DNA from: Chitinophaga pinensis
GTDB lineage: Bacteria; Planctomycetota; Phycisphaerae; Phycisphaerales; SM1A02
Direction: 5' to 3'
Length of the DNA: 9,809 bases
NCBI GenBank assembly: GCA_943329105.2
Contig: CALQCP020000072.1
Coordinates: 1 to 9,809, forward strand
Made by a program: the position numbers and the translations under genes. Shown in pieces: positions 1-7,739 of the stretch. How positions within the stretch are numbered: position 1 is the first letter of the stretch; every line of letters begins with the position of its first letter. The notes beneath the pieces are model-generated. The model searched no databases. It had not been told where the DNA came from and was given only the letters and a program-made list of their open reading frames with translations.

Positions 1-1580
1 AAAGTGATGATGACCGCCGCAACGGGTCCGCGCCGCGCTACCACCACCAGCGGAACGTCCGGTCCTTCTACGATCGACTCAATGTCGGAAGCGGGCGCGA
101 TGGCAGTTGCTTTGGCAACAAAGAGATCGTCCAGATTGACGGCATGAAGTAGCGGATGCTCGCTGCGCTGCGAGCGGACCGAGAGCTTCTCCTTTGTTCC
201 GTACGCGTTCAGTCCGTCGATACCAACCGGAACCCCAAGTACCAAGTAGCGACCCGGCGGCAGTACTTCTGGAAGCGCCGCAGGCGTGGCCACCACCACA
301 TCAAATTCATCACTCTTCATGCCGCGGGTGGCAAACTCTGCGGCGGTAAGGAACTCAACTTTTTCGGCTGGAATGGCAGACACCACGTTCTTGGCAGCAA
401 AGTCCACCGCTCCAACCACCGCAATGCGCAATCTGCGCGGCGCACTCACCGCAATTTCGGCACGGTTGTCAGCAACCAGCACATCGGAGCGCACCAGCGC
501 CACTGAAATCACTCCCGCACGCGGCTGGATGATCGGTGGAAATGTCACGCGTTCGTAACCGGGCTTGTAAGGAACTGCTGCTGCGCCCGCAGCCGAACCC
601 CTGCTCGCAATCGCACCGCTCCCACCTGCTGGACCGCCACCTGCGGCTGGCACCTTGACTGGCTTCGGCGTCACTGATCGACGCGACCCATCAATCGACA
701 ATTCAAGATCGGTTTCGATCGCCTCCGAACCGTCGTTGCGCACGGTGACGAAGACCTGAATCACACCAGGCTCGGTAGCGCTTCGTTCGGCAGCAATACC
801 TTCAATGCCGACATTGGCCGCGTCCGCACGACCACACACGTGATACGAAATCGTCTCGCCCGGACGGATCGCCTCGGCGGCGATATCGGAAATCTGACCG
901 TCAGACCAGAGCTCCAGCGTGGCACCTTCACTGGCGGTAGCGCCCTGCGCCTCCGGATTGACGACCGTTGCAAATGCGCGCGCCAACGAAAGCGCATCAC
1001 CGATTCGGCTACCGCCGTCCGTCTGCTCAATGCGGTCCACGGCACGTTTCAAATCACCGCTTGAACGCGTAAACGGCTGCATGATCTTGGCGGTGTCAGA
1101 GAAACTAATCACCATGGTCTCACCGGGAATCGATGAAAACAGACCGCCCGCAAACAACTGATCGATGCGCTCTTTCGCCTGTTCTTTCGCAATGGCTAGC
1201 CGAGACTTCGCCCCGTCAAGATCAGTGGCAGACATGGAAGCTGACGCATCAATGATGATGACCGATCGTCCGCCGGACGACAGCCCAAGATCCATGCGCG
1301 GCTGCATCAATGCAAAGGCAACAAATGCCAAGAGGCCAAGTTGCAAGAACAGTAACACGCTTGGTCGCAGCCTCTGAAACGGCGTGTTGGCCCGAACGTC
1401 CTCCACGCTGCGTTTCCAGAGCAGTGTGCTTGGAACCGCAGTGGCGCGTCGTCGTAACTTCAGGAAGTACAGCGCAACGAGGAGTGGCACCAATACCGCG
1501 GCGACCGCAGCGCCAATGAGTGGCGTCATCCAGACCACGGCGAGCATCGGGGCAAGCACTGGTGCGAGTGATTCACTCAT
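1..1580 (-). CDS. BatA-like VWA membrane protein (3' end outside window)
   Basis: The frame runs open from ATG 1580 to the window edge, giving 526 residues without a stop. Two membrane helices (about 20-40 and 74-93) flank the BatA N-terminal signature (LKLRRRATAVPSTLLWKRSV, then FQRLRPSVLLFLQLGLLAF). A VWA domain follows at about 106-250 with a full metal site: D111-x-S113-x-S115, S191 in the GGSRIGDAL motif, and S226-D227-G228. Beyond it is a CARDB/Ig-like segment (about 255-380) interrupted by a Gly/Ala-rich loop (313-335). Residues from about 384 (RLRIAVVGAVDF) resemble the glutamine amidotransferase-like region seen in long planctomycete BatA homologues. The basic loop between helices predicts a periplasmic VWA domain. 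A membrane anchor for MoxR/DUF58 is the likely role. The start overlaps the DUF58 stop (ATGA). Codons 12 and 18 are alternative ATGs; starting at 18 would match the usual short BatA N-terminus more closely. Confidence 0.9.
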   Translation of the reverse strand, partial: MSESLAPVLAPMLAVVWMTPLIGAAVAAVLVPLLVALYFLKLRRRATAVPSTLLWKRSVEDVRANTPFQRLRPSVLLFLQLGLLAFVAFALMQPRMDLGLSSGGRSVIIIDASASMSATDLDGAKSRLAIAKEQAKERIDQLFAGGLFSSIPGETMVISFSDTAKIMQPFTRSSGDLKRAVDRIEQTDGGSRIGDALSLARAFATVVNPEAQGATASEGATLELWSDGQISDIAAEAIRPGETISYHVCGRADAANVGIEGIAAERSATEPGVIQVFVTVRNDGSEAIETDLELSIDGSRRSVTPKPVKVPAAGGGPAGGSGAIASRGSAAGAAAVPYKPGYERVTFPPIIQPRAGVISVALVRSDVLVADNRAEIAVSAPRRLRIAVVGAVDFAAKNVVSAIPAEKVEFLTAAEFATRGMKSDEFDVVVATPAALPEVLPPGRYLVLGVPVGIDGLNAYGTKEKLSVRSQRSEHPLLHAVNLDDLFVAKATAIAPASDIESIVEGPDVPLVVVARRGPVAAVIIT

Positions 1581-2515
1581 CGAACCAGCCCTCGCTGCCG
1601 CAAGTATTCAAGAAGAAGCGCATCGACTTCAGTGGACGTATCAACCACCATATGCATGATTGATCGGCGAATGGCAAAGTCACGTAGCCCTGCACACCAC
1701 GCGCCAAGATTGGCTCGGTATTGCTCAACGAGTCCAGGGCTTGCAGTGACTTCCGCTTCGTCACGATCTTCCGCATCGGTCAAGCGCCAATCGCCAACCA
1801 GACCGTGCGCGCTCGGATCAATTTCCTGCGGCGAAAGCGTTTGCATGCACCACAGGTCATAGCCGCGCCCTGCCACATAGCGAAGGCCCTTCTCGTAGCC
1901 CTCCTTCAGTAGGAAGTCACTCACTACCACCATCACGCCGCGCCCCTGCCGCGCAAGCGCCAGCGCCTTCATGGAATCTTCAAAGGTCCCGGTGCCACCC
2001 GACTGCAGATTCAAGATCCACTTGCCCATCTCCGCCGTCTTGCGGCGCCCGCGCAAGTTGGAAATCTTCTGCAGTCCGCCCTCGCCACCGAACGCAGCGA
2101 CCGTGACACGATTGTGATTCACCAATCCAATGTAGCCAAGCGCCATCGCCAAGCGCTGCGCAAAAACCATCTTGTTTGGATCGCCCCAATCCATGGAGGC
2201 ACTGATATCAATGGCAATGACCAGCGAGAGATCCTCTTCTTCCAAGAAGATTTTGAGGAAGAGTCGATCAAGCCGTCCAAAGATGTTCCAGTCAATGAAG
2301 CGAAGGTCGTCGCCGTGTACATAGGGACGGAAGTCTGCAAACTCAACGCTTTGGCCGCGACGTTTCGAGCGCCGCTCGCCCTGAATCTTGCCAGTGAAGA
2401 TCTTCCGACTCACCACGTCGAGTTGCCCAATGCGTGCCATCAATGCTGCGTCAATGAGATCATCAACGCGCTCGGGACGCTTGCGACTTGGCTGCCCTTG
2501 GAAGAACAAACTCAC
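1577..2515 (-). CDS. DUF58 domain protein with VWA-type metal site
   Basis: This 312-residue soluble protein carries the DUF58 signature at about 47-77: GERRSKRRGQSVEFADFRPY followed by VHGDDLRFIDWN. A VWA-like fold follows with D103-x-S105-x-S107 (DISAS), T175 in SGGTGTF, and the SDF strand end at 199-201, so the metal-ion-dependent adhesion site looks intact. The C-terminal segment (VDTSTEVDALLLEYL) is typical of the family. No membrane helix or signal peptide is present, which fits a cytoplasmic partner of MoxR. DUF58 genes nearly always sit beside moxR and are thought to act as its adaptor or substrate-recognition partner; the specific client here is unknown. The gene is translationally coupled on both sides, by GTGA with MoxR upstream and ATGA with the BatA-like gene downstream. 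Confidence 0.94.
   Translation of the reverse strand: MSLFFQGQPSRKRPERVDDLIDAALMARIGQLDVVSRKIFTGKIQGERRSKRRGQSVEFADFRPYVHGDDLRFIDWNIFGRLDRLFLKIFLEEEDLSLVIAIDISASMDWGDPNKMVFAQRLAMALGYIGLVNHNRVTVAAFGGEGGLQKISNLRGRRKTAEMGKWILNLQSGGTGTFEDSMKALALARQGRGVMVVVSDFLLKEGYEKGLRYVAGRGYDLWCMQTLSPQEIDPSAHGLVGDWRLTDAEDRDEAEVTASPGLVEQYRANLGAWCAGLRDFAIRRSIMHMVVDTSTEVDALLLEYLRQRGLVR
1589..1593 (-). promoter_or_regulatory. Ribosome binding site for the BatA-like gene
   Basis: GAGGG lies eight bases before ATG 1580, inside the end of the DUF58 gene. It supports the ATGA-overlap start over downstream ATGs at residues 12 and 18. Confidence 0.6.
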
Positions 2516-3588
2516 GAAGCATCCTCCGGAATCTGTCGCTGCAAACGTGCAATGATTCCGCTGACAATGCGGTCGGAATCCAGGCCATCGGCTTCGGCTT
2601 CAAAGCTTGGCGCAATTCGGTGCCGCAATGCACTTGCTGCCACCGCGTGCACATCAGCAATTGACACATGAAACCGTCCGTCAAGCAGTGCGCGCACTTT
2701 GGCCGTGGTCACGATCGCCTGCGCCGCCCGCGGACTTGCGCCAACTGAAATCTCGCGTGCAGCCTGTGGATCCGCGTACTCCCCACCCGGATGCGTAGCG
2801 AGGACAAGTCGAATCACGTAATCCTGCACCGGTAGCGCCATAACAATGCGGCGCGCCAAACGCTGCGCCTGCACAATGCGCTCACCGTCCAGAATCGGCG
2901 TGACTGGAGTTTCCGTACTCGTCGTGGTTCGACGCAGGATCTCATGTAAATCCGCGCGTTCCACGGAGGGCACGGCAATCTTGAGAAGGAACCGATCCAA
3001 CTGCGCTTCCGGCAGCGGATAGGTGCCCTCTTGCTCAATGGGGTTCTGCGTCGCCAGCACCAAGAACGGTGCGCGCAATCGATGGGTTTCACCACCCACA
3101 GTGACGGACCGTTCCTGCATCGCCTCCAGCAGTGCGGACTGGCTCTTGGGGCTCGCCCGGTTCACTTCATCGGCAAGCAGAATCTGCGTAAAGATTGGCC
3201 CGGGACGAAACTGCATGACGCGATGCCCGGCATCATCATCCATGAGAATCTGCGTACCGACGATGTCCGCTGGCATCAAATCCGGAGTGAACTGAATACG
3301 ACTGAAATCCAAGTGCAGCGCATCACCAAGCGTTCGAACCAAGAGCGTCTTACCTAGGCCAGGCACGCCTTCAAGGAGAACGTGACCACCTGCAAAGAGT
3401 GCCCACAACGTCTGATCAACCACCGTCTGCTGACCAACGACGCGCTTACCGATCGCCTCTCGCAATCGCAGCGCCACCGAGCGGAATGATGCGCAGCGCT
3501 CGCGGGCGATGTCGTCATTCTCAATACCCGCGTCGAACGCGGGAAGGCGCGCGATGTCGCTAGGGAGTTGTGGCGCGATGACGGTCAT
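2512..3588 (-). CDS. MoxR family AAA+ ATPase
   Basis: This 358-residue protein is a standard MoxR ATPase of the AAA_3 type. The Walker A motif GVPGLGKT is at 74-81, Walker B LLADEVNR at 137-144, sensor 1 LATQNP at 178-183, the EAQLDRF segment at 194-200, and sensor 2 GASPRAA at 283-289. The C-terminal lid domain (about 235-350) is complete. MoxR proteins are cytoplasmic hexameric chaperone-like ATPases that work with VWA proteins to remodel or insert cofactors into client proteins. The ATG at 3588 overlaps the TGA of the large VWA gene (ATGA), and its own TGA overlaps the GTG of the DUF58 gene. The family normally starts close to the sequence seen around residue 30; the extra N-terminal stretch is modest and the overlap supports this start, although the ribosome site is weak (GGTGG, nine bases upstream). 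Confidence 0.96.
   Translation of the reverse strand: MTVIAPQLPSDIARLPAFDAGIENDDIARERCASFRSVALRLREAIGKRVVGQQTVVDQTLWALFAGGHVLLEGVPGLGKTLLVRTLGDALHLDFSRIQFTPDLMPADIVGTQILMDDDAGHRVMQFRPGPIFTQILLADEVNRASPKSQSALLEAMQERSVTVGGETHRLRAPFLVLATQNPIEQEGTYPLPEAQLDRFLLKIAVPSVERADLHEILRRTTTSTETPVTPILDGERIVQAQRLARRIVMALPVQDYVIRLVLATHPGGEYADPQAAREISVGASPRAAQAIVTTAKVRALLDGRFHVSIADVHAVAASALRHRIAPSFEAEADGLDSDRIVSGIIARLQRQIPEDAS
2522..2527 (-). promoter_or_regulatory. Ribosome binding site for the DUF58 gene
   Basis: GGAGGA stands six bases before GTG 2515, inside the last codons of the MoxR gene. It is a strong match that decides in favour of the GTG start and the four-base GTGA overlap. Confidence 0.75.
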
Positions 3589-6500
3589 GCGCCAGTACCA
3601 CCGGGACCACTGCCCGAGCCACCCGGAGCACCACCCGCGCCTCCCGGACCGCCTCCGCCGCCAGTACCTCCCGCACCACCCGACCCGCCATCGCCATCCA
3701 ACTTATCCAACGCACGTCGGCGCGCGGCACGCAGGCGCGCAAGCGGATCGCCCTCATCGGGAGCGGATTCCGGCGCGATTGGCTTGGAAACTGCGCCCGG
3801 GCGTGCTGGCCCAGCGTCACTTCCAGCCAGGTCGAGCGCATCCACTTTCTGCGCACCTGAGTCTGCTTCATAGCGTGTCCCTGCGGGTGCACTGCCGCGG
3901 CCCGACGTCGCACCCTCGCGTGCGCGTCGCAGTGCGTCCACTCCACCCGTTCCGCTACTTGTTGATCCCCCCGTCACGCGGGCAGCAAGTTCCTGCGCGT
4001 CGCGACGATCAAAGGCAATGCGGCGCCACGCCACATCAAGCAAGATCAACACGGCTGCAAGAATCGCCGCCAACTGCCACAGCGCCCGCGCCGTGCGTGA
4101 TGAGCCCAAATCAGAGCGATCAAACAACTCCCAGGTCTTTGCATCAGTGAGACGTAACACACGACCGCCAGTCCGTTCAGCAATTGACCGTAGCAACGCC
4201 GCGTTATCCCGAATGGCGCGATACTCGGCTGGATACGGAACACTGATTGCTGCCTGCACACTGCCAGCACGGGCCGCGCTATCGCCGGATCCCGCGCGCG
4301 CAAATGCAACATTGGCCAAGTAAGCGCCCGCCTGTTGCGCGTCAAATTCGCCCGTAAATCGCCCCGGTCCAACCTGACGCAGCGGCAATTCCATCACACG
4401 CCCATCGGGTGTCACCAGCCGCGCCTCCGCACGCGTCTCGGCAGCGAAACCATTCTGCGCCTGCTCGCGTGTCTCCACTTCGATAAAGGCGCGATCGCCA
4501 TCGACACGTGTGGCAATGCTGACATCTTGCGGCATCGCCGGACGCATTACCCAACGCAGCGACTGTTCCCAGAACGCTCCAAAGCGCGGCCACGTGGTCC
4601 ACGCCGCCCCCCAACGACCACTCACATCACTTGCAAATGCAATGCTGCGCCCCAGGCCGTAATTCCAATGCGAATAAAATGGATCGGTTCCATCCTTGTT
4701 CTTTACGATCGCTGGAACCTGCGCCAACCCCTCGCGCGGAACGGTGAGTACATAGCCACGTACGGGCGGTAGCGAATCAAATCCAGCCAACGGACCGGCA
4801 GCCCCTGGAGCCACCTGTGGTTGAAAGTCACCTTCCACAATCAAAGAACGCGAAACCACGGTTGCTTCCTGAATGAAAATCTGCGGCAACTTGCGCGGAT
4901 TCTCTACGCGATAGAAGCGACCACCGGTCTTGGTGGCAATCGCCTGCATCTTGCGATGATCTTCTGGACCACCATGACCAAGGCTGGAACTACCGCTTCC
5001 GGCCAGCAGCACGGTAGTGACGGTGATCTTTGCAGCTTTGAAATCATTGAGAAGTTCCGGTGGCGGCGCGCCCGGATCCCCATCAGAAATGACGATGACA
5101 TGCTTCTGTCCAGCACGGATCTTCACCATGTCATCCAAAATCATTTCCATAGGCGTGGCGAAACTTGGCATATCACCGACCACCATCTTCTTAACAGCAT
5201 CCTTCGCGCGGCTCTTGTCGCCAATGATTTGCAGAGGGAAGCCCCATCCATAACCATCCTTGGTTGCCGGGCCGCCACCATAACCAGCACCGCCAAGCGA
5301 AATCAGACCCGCGTAATCCTGGCTAGACAGCGCGTCAATCGCCGAATTGGCAACCTGCACGCCCCAGTAGTTTCCTTCCGGCATCTCACAACTATGGAGA
5401 AGCATGGCCAGCGCGCCACGCAGAATCTGCCGAGTCTGCGGTGGATCCAGTTTGACTGGCAGCGTCTTCTCGGTTTCTGAGCCAAGCCAACCACCAGCGC
5501 CGAAACTCTCCGGGCCGCCGAGCATCACCAGTCCACCACCAAGGTCGTGGACATAGGAATGCAAGCCGCGGTCAAACTCATTGTCAAACGACCATCGCGG
5601 CAGATTTGCAATGATCACTGCATCAAAGCCAGCAATGAACGCCAGACCGCGGCTCATGACGGTTTCTGGCTGCGCGCGTTCAACTTCAATCTTGCCATCG
5701 CGAAGCGCGGTAACCAACGCGTTGCATTCCGCACCACCACCTGGCTCAATGATCAGCACGCGTCCAGTGCCACCAACAAACACCACCGCCGCTCCGGTGT
5801 TGTTCTGCTGCACCGAATCCATCGCTGACTCAGTTGCCTCAAATACTGCTCGAAATCGCTGCGCGCCGGTGCCGTCAGCAACGACGGGCAGCGTCACCAG
5901 ATTGGCGCCCGGCTGCAAGTCCACCGCGTACCCAAGACCATCACTCGCGGCATCAAGATCGATCGGCTCATCGTTCTGCCACAACAGAATGCGCCCACTT
6001 GCGGGTCGCTGGCTTCGAATGGAAATCCGCAGATCAATCGATTGACCCTCACGCGCCCGTGTTGGCGCACGCAATGACTCAATGAGCACTTCGTTGTTAT
6101 GTTGGTACTCAAGCGGCACCACATCAATGGGAACGCCCGCCGCCTTGGCAAGCGCCGCTGCATCTTCCAGACTGCCGGTGGTCTGATTGCCATCCGAGAG
6201 AAGGAGGATGCGCGCAGTGGTGTCGCCCGGCTGGGTTGCTAGCGCCATGCGTACTCCGCCCGCCAAGTCAGTCGCTTGCATGTCGCCGACGTGACCAGTC
6301 AGCGTCACTTCACCCGCATTGGCAGGCATGGCTGCAATGACCGCGTCTCGCGCCACCGTCACCGCACCCACCCGATCTTCGGGACGCTCCTTGCGAGCAA
6401 CTGCTTCACGCACCGCCTTCTCTGCTTGCGTGCGCAGAGCAAGCGGAATGCTGTCGCTTGAATCGGCCACCACCAGAACGCTCATAGCGTCCGTCTCACG

Positions 6501-6680
6501 AACGATGCTTGGGCGCGCCACCGCCACGGTCAGGCACAGCAGTACCAAGATGCGCAGCGCCAATCCGCCCCACGCCTTCCACCTGCCAAGCACCGGCACG
6601 CTCCGCCACGACATCCACCAGAATGGCAATGCCAGCGCCAAGATCGCCAGTGCCAACGGATGTTCGAAGGTGACGTTCAT
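3585..6680 (-). CDS. Large VWA / glutamine amidotransferase-like membrane protein with glycine-rich tail
   Basis: This 1031-residue protein starts at ATG 6680, 18 bases after the stop of the permease fusion. Two N-terminal helices (about 8-24 and 37-56) flank a positively charged loop, which predicts the main body in the periplasm. A VWA domain follows at about 67-190 with a complete metal site: D73-x-S75-x-S77, T137 and S162-D163-G164. Residues about 195-295 resemble an Ig-like spacer. Residues about 305-410 resemble a class I glutamine amidotransferase fold, but the nucleophile elbow reads MLGGPESFG and lacks the catalytic Cys, so glutaminase activity is unlikely. A second VWA-like region (about 418-560) has HSCE at 429-432 in place of DxSxS but keeps SDGD at 532-535. 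A third helix (867-884) precedes a cytoplasmic tail of about 145 residues, ending in a basic helix (978-994) and a Gly-rich stretch (996-1031). The architecture matches large planctomycete VWA proteins found next to MoxR/DUF58. Its stop overlaps the MoxR start. Confidence 0.88.
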   Translation of the reverse strand: MNVTFEHPLALAILALALPFWWMSWRSVPVLGRWKAWGGLALRILVLLCLTVAVARPSIVRETDAMSVLVVADSSDSIPLALRTQAEKAVREAVARKERPEDRVGAVTVARDAVIAAMPANAGEVTLTGHVGDMQATDLAGGVRMALATQPGDTTARILLLSDGNQTTGSLEDAAALAKAAGVPIDVVPLEYQHNNEVLIESLRAPTRAREGQSIDLRISIRSQRPASGRILLWQNDEPIDLDAASDGLGYAVDLQPGANLVTLPVVADGTGAQRFRAVFEATESAMDSVQQNNTGAAVVFVGGTGRVLIIEPGGGAECNALVTALRDGKIEVERAQPETVMSRGLAFIAGFDAVIIANLPRWSFDNEFDRGLHSYVHDLGGGLVMLGGPESFGAGGWLGSETEKTLPVKLDPPQTRQILRGALAMLLHSCEMPEGNYWGVQVANSAIDALSSQDYAGLISLGGAGYGGGPATKDGYGWGFPLQIIGDKSRAKDAVKKMVVGDMPSFATPMEMILDDMVKIRAGQKHVIVISDGDPGAPPPELLNDFKAAKITVTTVLLAGSGSSSLGHGGPEDHRKMQAIATKTGGRFYRVENPRKLPQIFIQEATVVSRSLIVEGDFQPQVAPGAAGPLAGFDSLPPVRGYVLTVPREGLAQVPAIVKNKDGTDPFYSHWNYGLGRSIAFASDVSGRWGAAWTTWPRFGAFWEQSLRWVMRPAMPQDVSIATRVDGDRAFIEVETREQAQNGFAAETRAEARLVTPDGRVMELPLRQVGPGRFTGEFDAQQAGAYLANVAFARAGSGDSAARAGSVQAAISVPYPAEYRAIRDNAALLRSIAERTGGRVLRLTDAKTWELFDRSDLGSSRTARALWQLAAILAAVLILLDVAWRRIAFDRRDAQELAARVTGGSTSSGTGGVDALRRAREGATSGRGSAPAGTRYEADSGAQKVDALDLAGSDAGPARPGAVSKPIAPESAPDEGDPLARLRAARRRALDKLDGDGGSGGAGGTGGGGGPGGAGGAPGGSGSGPGGTGA
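3588..3695 (-). repeat. Glycine-codon-rich low-complexity tract
   Basis: This tract encodes residues 996-1031 of the large VWA protein, almost entirely Gly with scattered Ala, Ser, Pro and Thr (for example GGAGGTGGGGGPGGAGG). On the plus strand it appears as C-rich imperfect CCx repeats. It runs right up to the stop codon and the overlapping MoxR start, and its final GGTGG is the only ribosome-site-like sequence before that start. Confidence 0.75.
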
Positions 6681-6691
6681 GACTAATTATG

Positions 6692-6697
6692 CTCCAC
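6692..6697 (-). promoter_or_regulatory. Weak ribosome binding site for the large VWA protein
   Basis: GTGGAG lies eleven bases before ATG 6680, in the 18-base gap after the permease-fusion stop. The spacing is on the long side. The rest of the gap (ATAATTA) is AT-rich and holds no terminator hairpin, so transcription probably reads through. Confidence 0.4.
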
Positions 6698-6698
6698 G

Positions 6699-7739
6699 CT
6701 ACCGCAGCGGCACCGACAACGGGACGATCTGCGCACCCGAAGTGCACACTGAATCAAGGGGCGCCACCAAGACGCGCGAATGCCCGGAATCCAGGATGAA
6801 AGCTTGGTTACCCCGAACGCCGATCGCCCAGGGGAATCGCAGTGAATTTTCGCCGCTTGGTACTGACCGAACGCGATCGCCATCAATCACGTGCAGTACC
6901 AGCGGCGTCGGCGCGCCGGACACGGCCCGCACCGTTCCCAGCGAGTGTCCATCGGCAGCATTGAAGCGCTGCACGCGGTGGTTGCCAAACTCGGTGACCA
7001 GCAACGTGCCGTCCGGAACTACTTCCAGGCCGTAGGGGTACGCCATCTCACCGTCATTGGGTCCAGCTTTTCCAAATGACCGCACCGGCACCCCTTCCAT
7101 CGTGAGCACTTGAATGCGGTGGTTGCATGCATCGGCTACGTAGACCTCGCGGCCGTCCGTTGAAAATCCAATCGACTGCGGACGATCAAACTGTCCGAGC
7201 TCACGACCATTGCTGCCGATGGCGCGCAAGAATTTTCCATCCGGCGTGAACACCTGAATCCGATCATTGCCACCGAATTCACACACCCACACCGTGTTGT
7301 CTGGCGCAATCTCCACATCGCATGGATAGATGAATTGTCCAGGTCCAGTGCCGTACTCGCCAATACGTAAAAGTTCTTTCCCATCGGGCGACCAACAGAT
7401 GACGCGGTGGTAGTGCGTATCCGCAACCCACACGCGACCGTCGGGGCCGACGCCAATTCCGGTGGGCTTTCCGAGCGATTTCTCTGGCATCGACCATTCT
7501 GCAATGAACGTTCCATCGGGAGCAAAGCGCTGAATGCGTGCTTGACGATCGACTACCAACACCGTTCCGTCACGCGGATCAATATCCATCGCGCGCGGAT
7601 ACTCAAATTGCCCGCGACCGCGTCCCGGCGCGCCAAACCAACGCGTTGCCTGAACGTGCGGACCACTTGGCGGCACCGGCACTTCACGACACCCGGCAAT
7701 GACCACCATCAGTAACAGCAGCACGGCTGTCCCGCGCAT
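6699..7739 (-). other. Lipoprotein-like NHL propeller module inside the fusion, with possible internal start
   Basis: The in-frame ATG at 7739 (residue 507 of the fusion) begins MRGTAVLLLLMVVIAGC, which on its own would be a textbook lipoprotein signal with acylatable Cys523. The 346-residue module would be a normal-sized NHL-repeat lipoprotein. Blade starts are near residues 551, 597, 642, 690, 738 and 807, each carrying the typical YP or KP entry, a VxVxD-like strand and an HRI or NRI turn. The ribosome site before this ATG is weak (GGCGAACGC only), unlike the strong GGAGGA sites elsewhere in the operon. Separate initiation is therefore possible but not well supported. Cleavage by signal peptidase II could also release the module from the fusion. 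Confidence 0.6.

Noticed and set aside
2114..2671. Plus-strand open frame of 185 codons opposite DUF58 and MoxR
   Set aside because: Antisense to conserved motifs of both genes; its translation has no recognisable features.
3588..3695. Tandem repeat array or CRISPR-like structure in the C-rich tract
   Set aside because: The units are irregular and simply reflect consecutive glycine codons; there are no repeats of CRISPR length or spacers.
3509..4150. Plus-strand open frame of 213 codons opposite the tail of the large VWA gene
   Set aside because: Pro/Arg/His-rich translation of the antisense of the Gly/Ala-rich tail, with no domain and no ribosome site.
6681..6698. Possible promoter or terminator in the only intergenic gap
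   Set aside because: Eighteen bases are too short for a promoter unless it lay within the upstream gene, and there is no stem-loop with a T run. The short AT-rich TAATTA is not evidence on its own.
6319..7035. Plus-strand open frame of 238 codons spanning the permease-fusion/VWA junction
   Set aside because: Crosses two well-supported minus-strand genes, with low-complexity Ser/Thr/Arg composition and no family resemblance.
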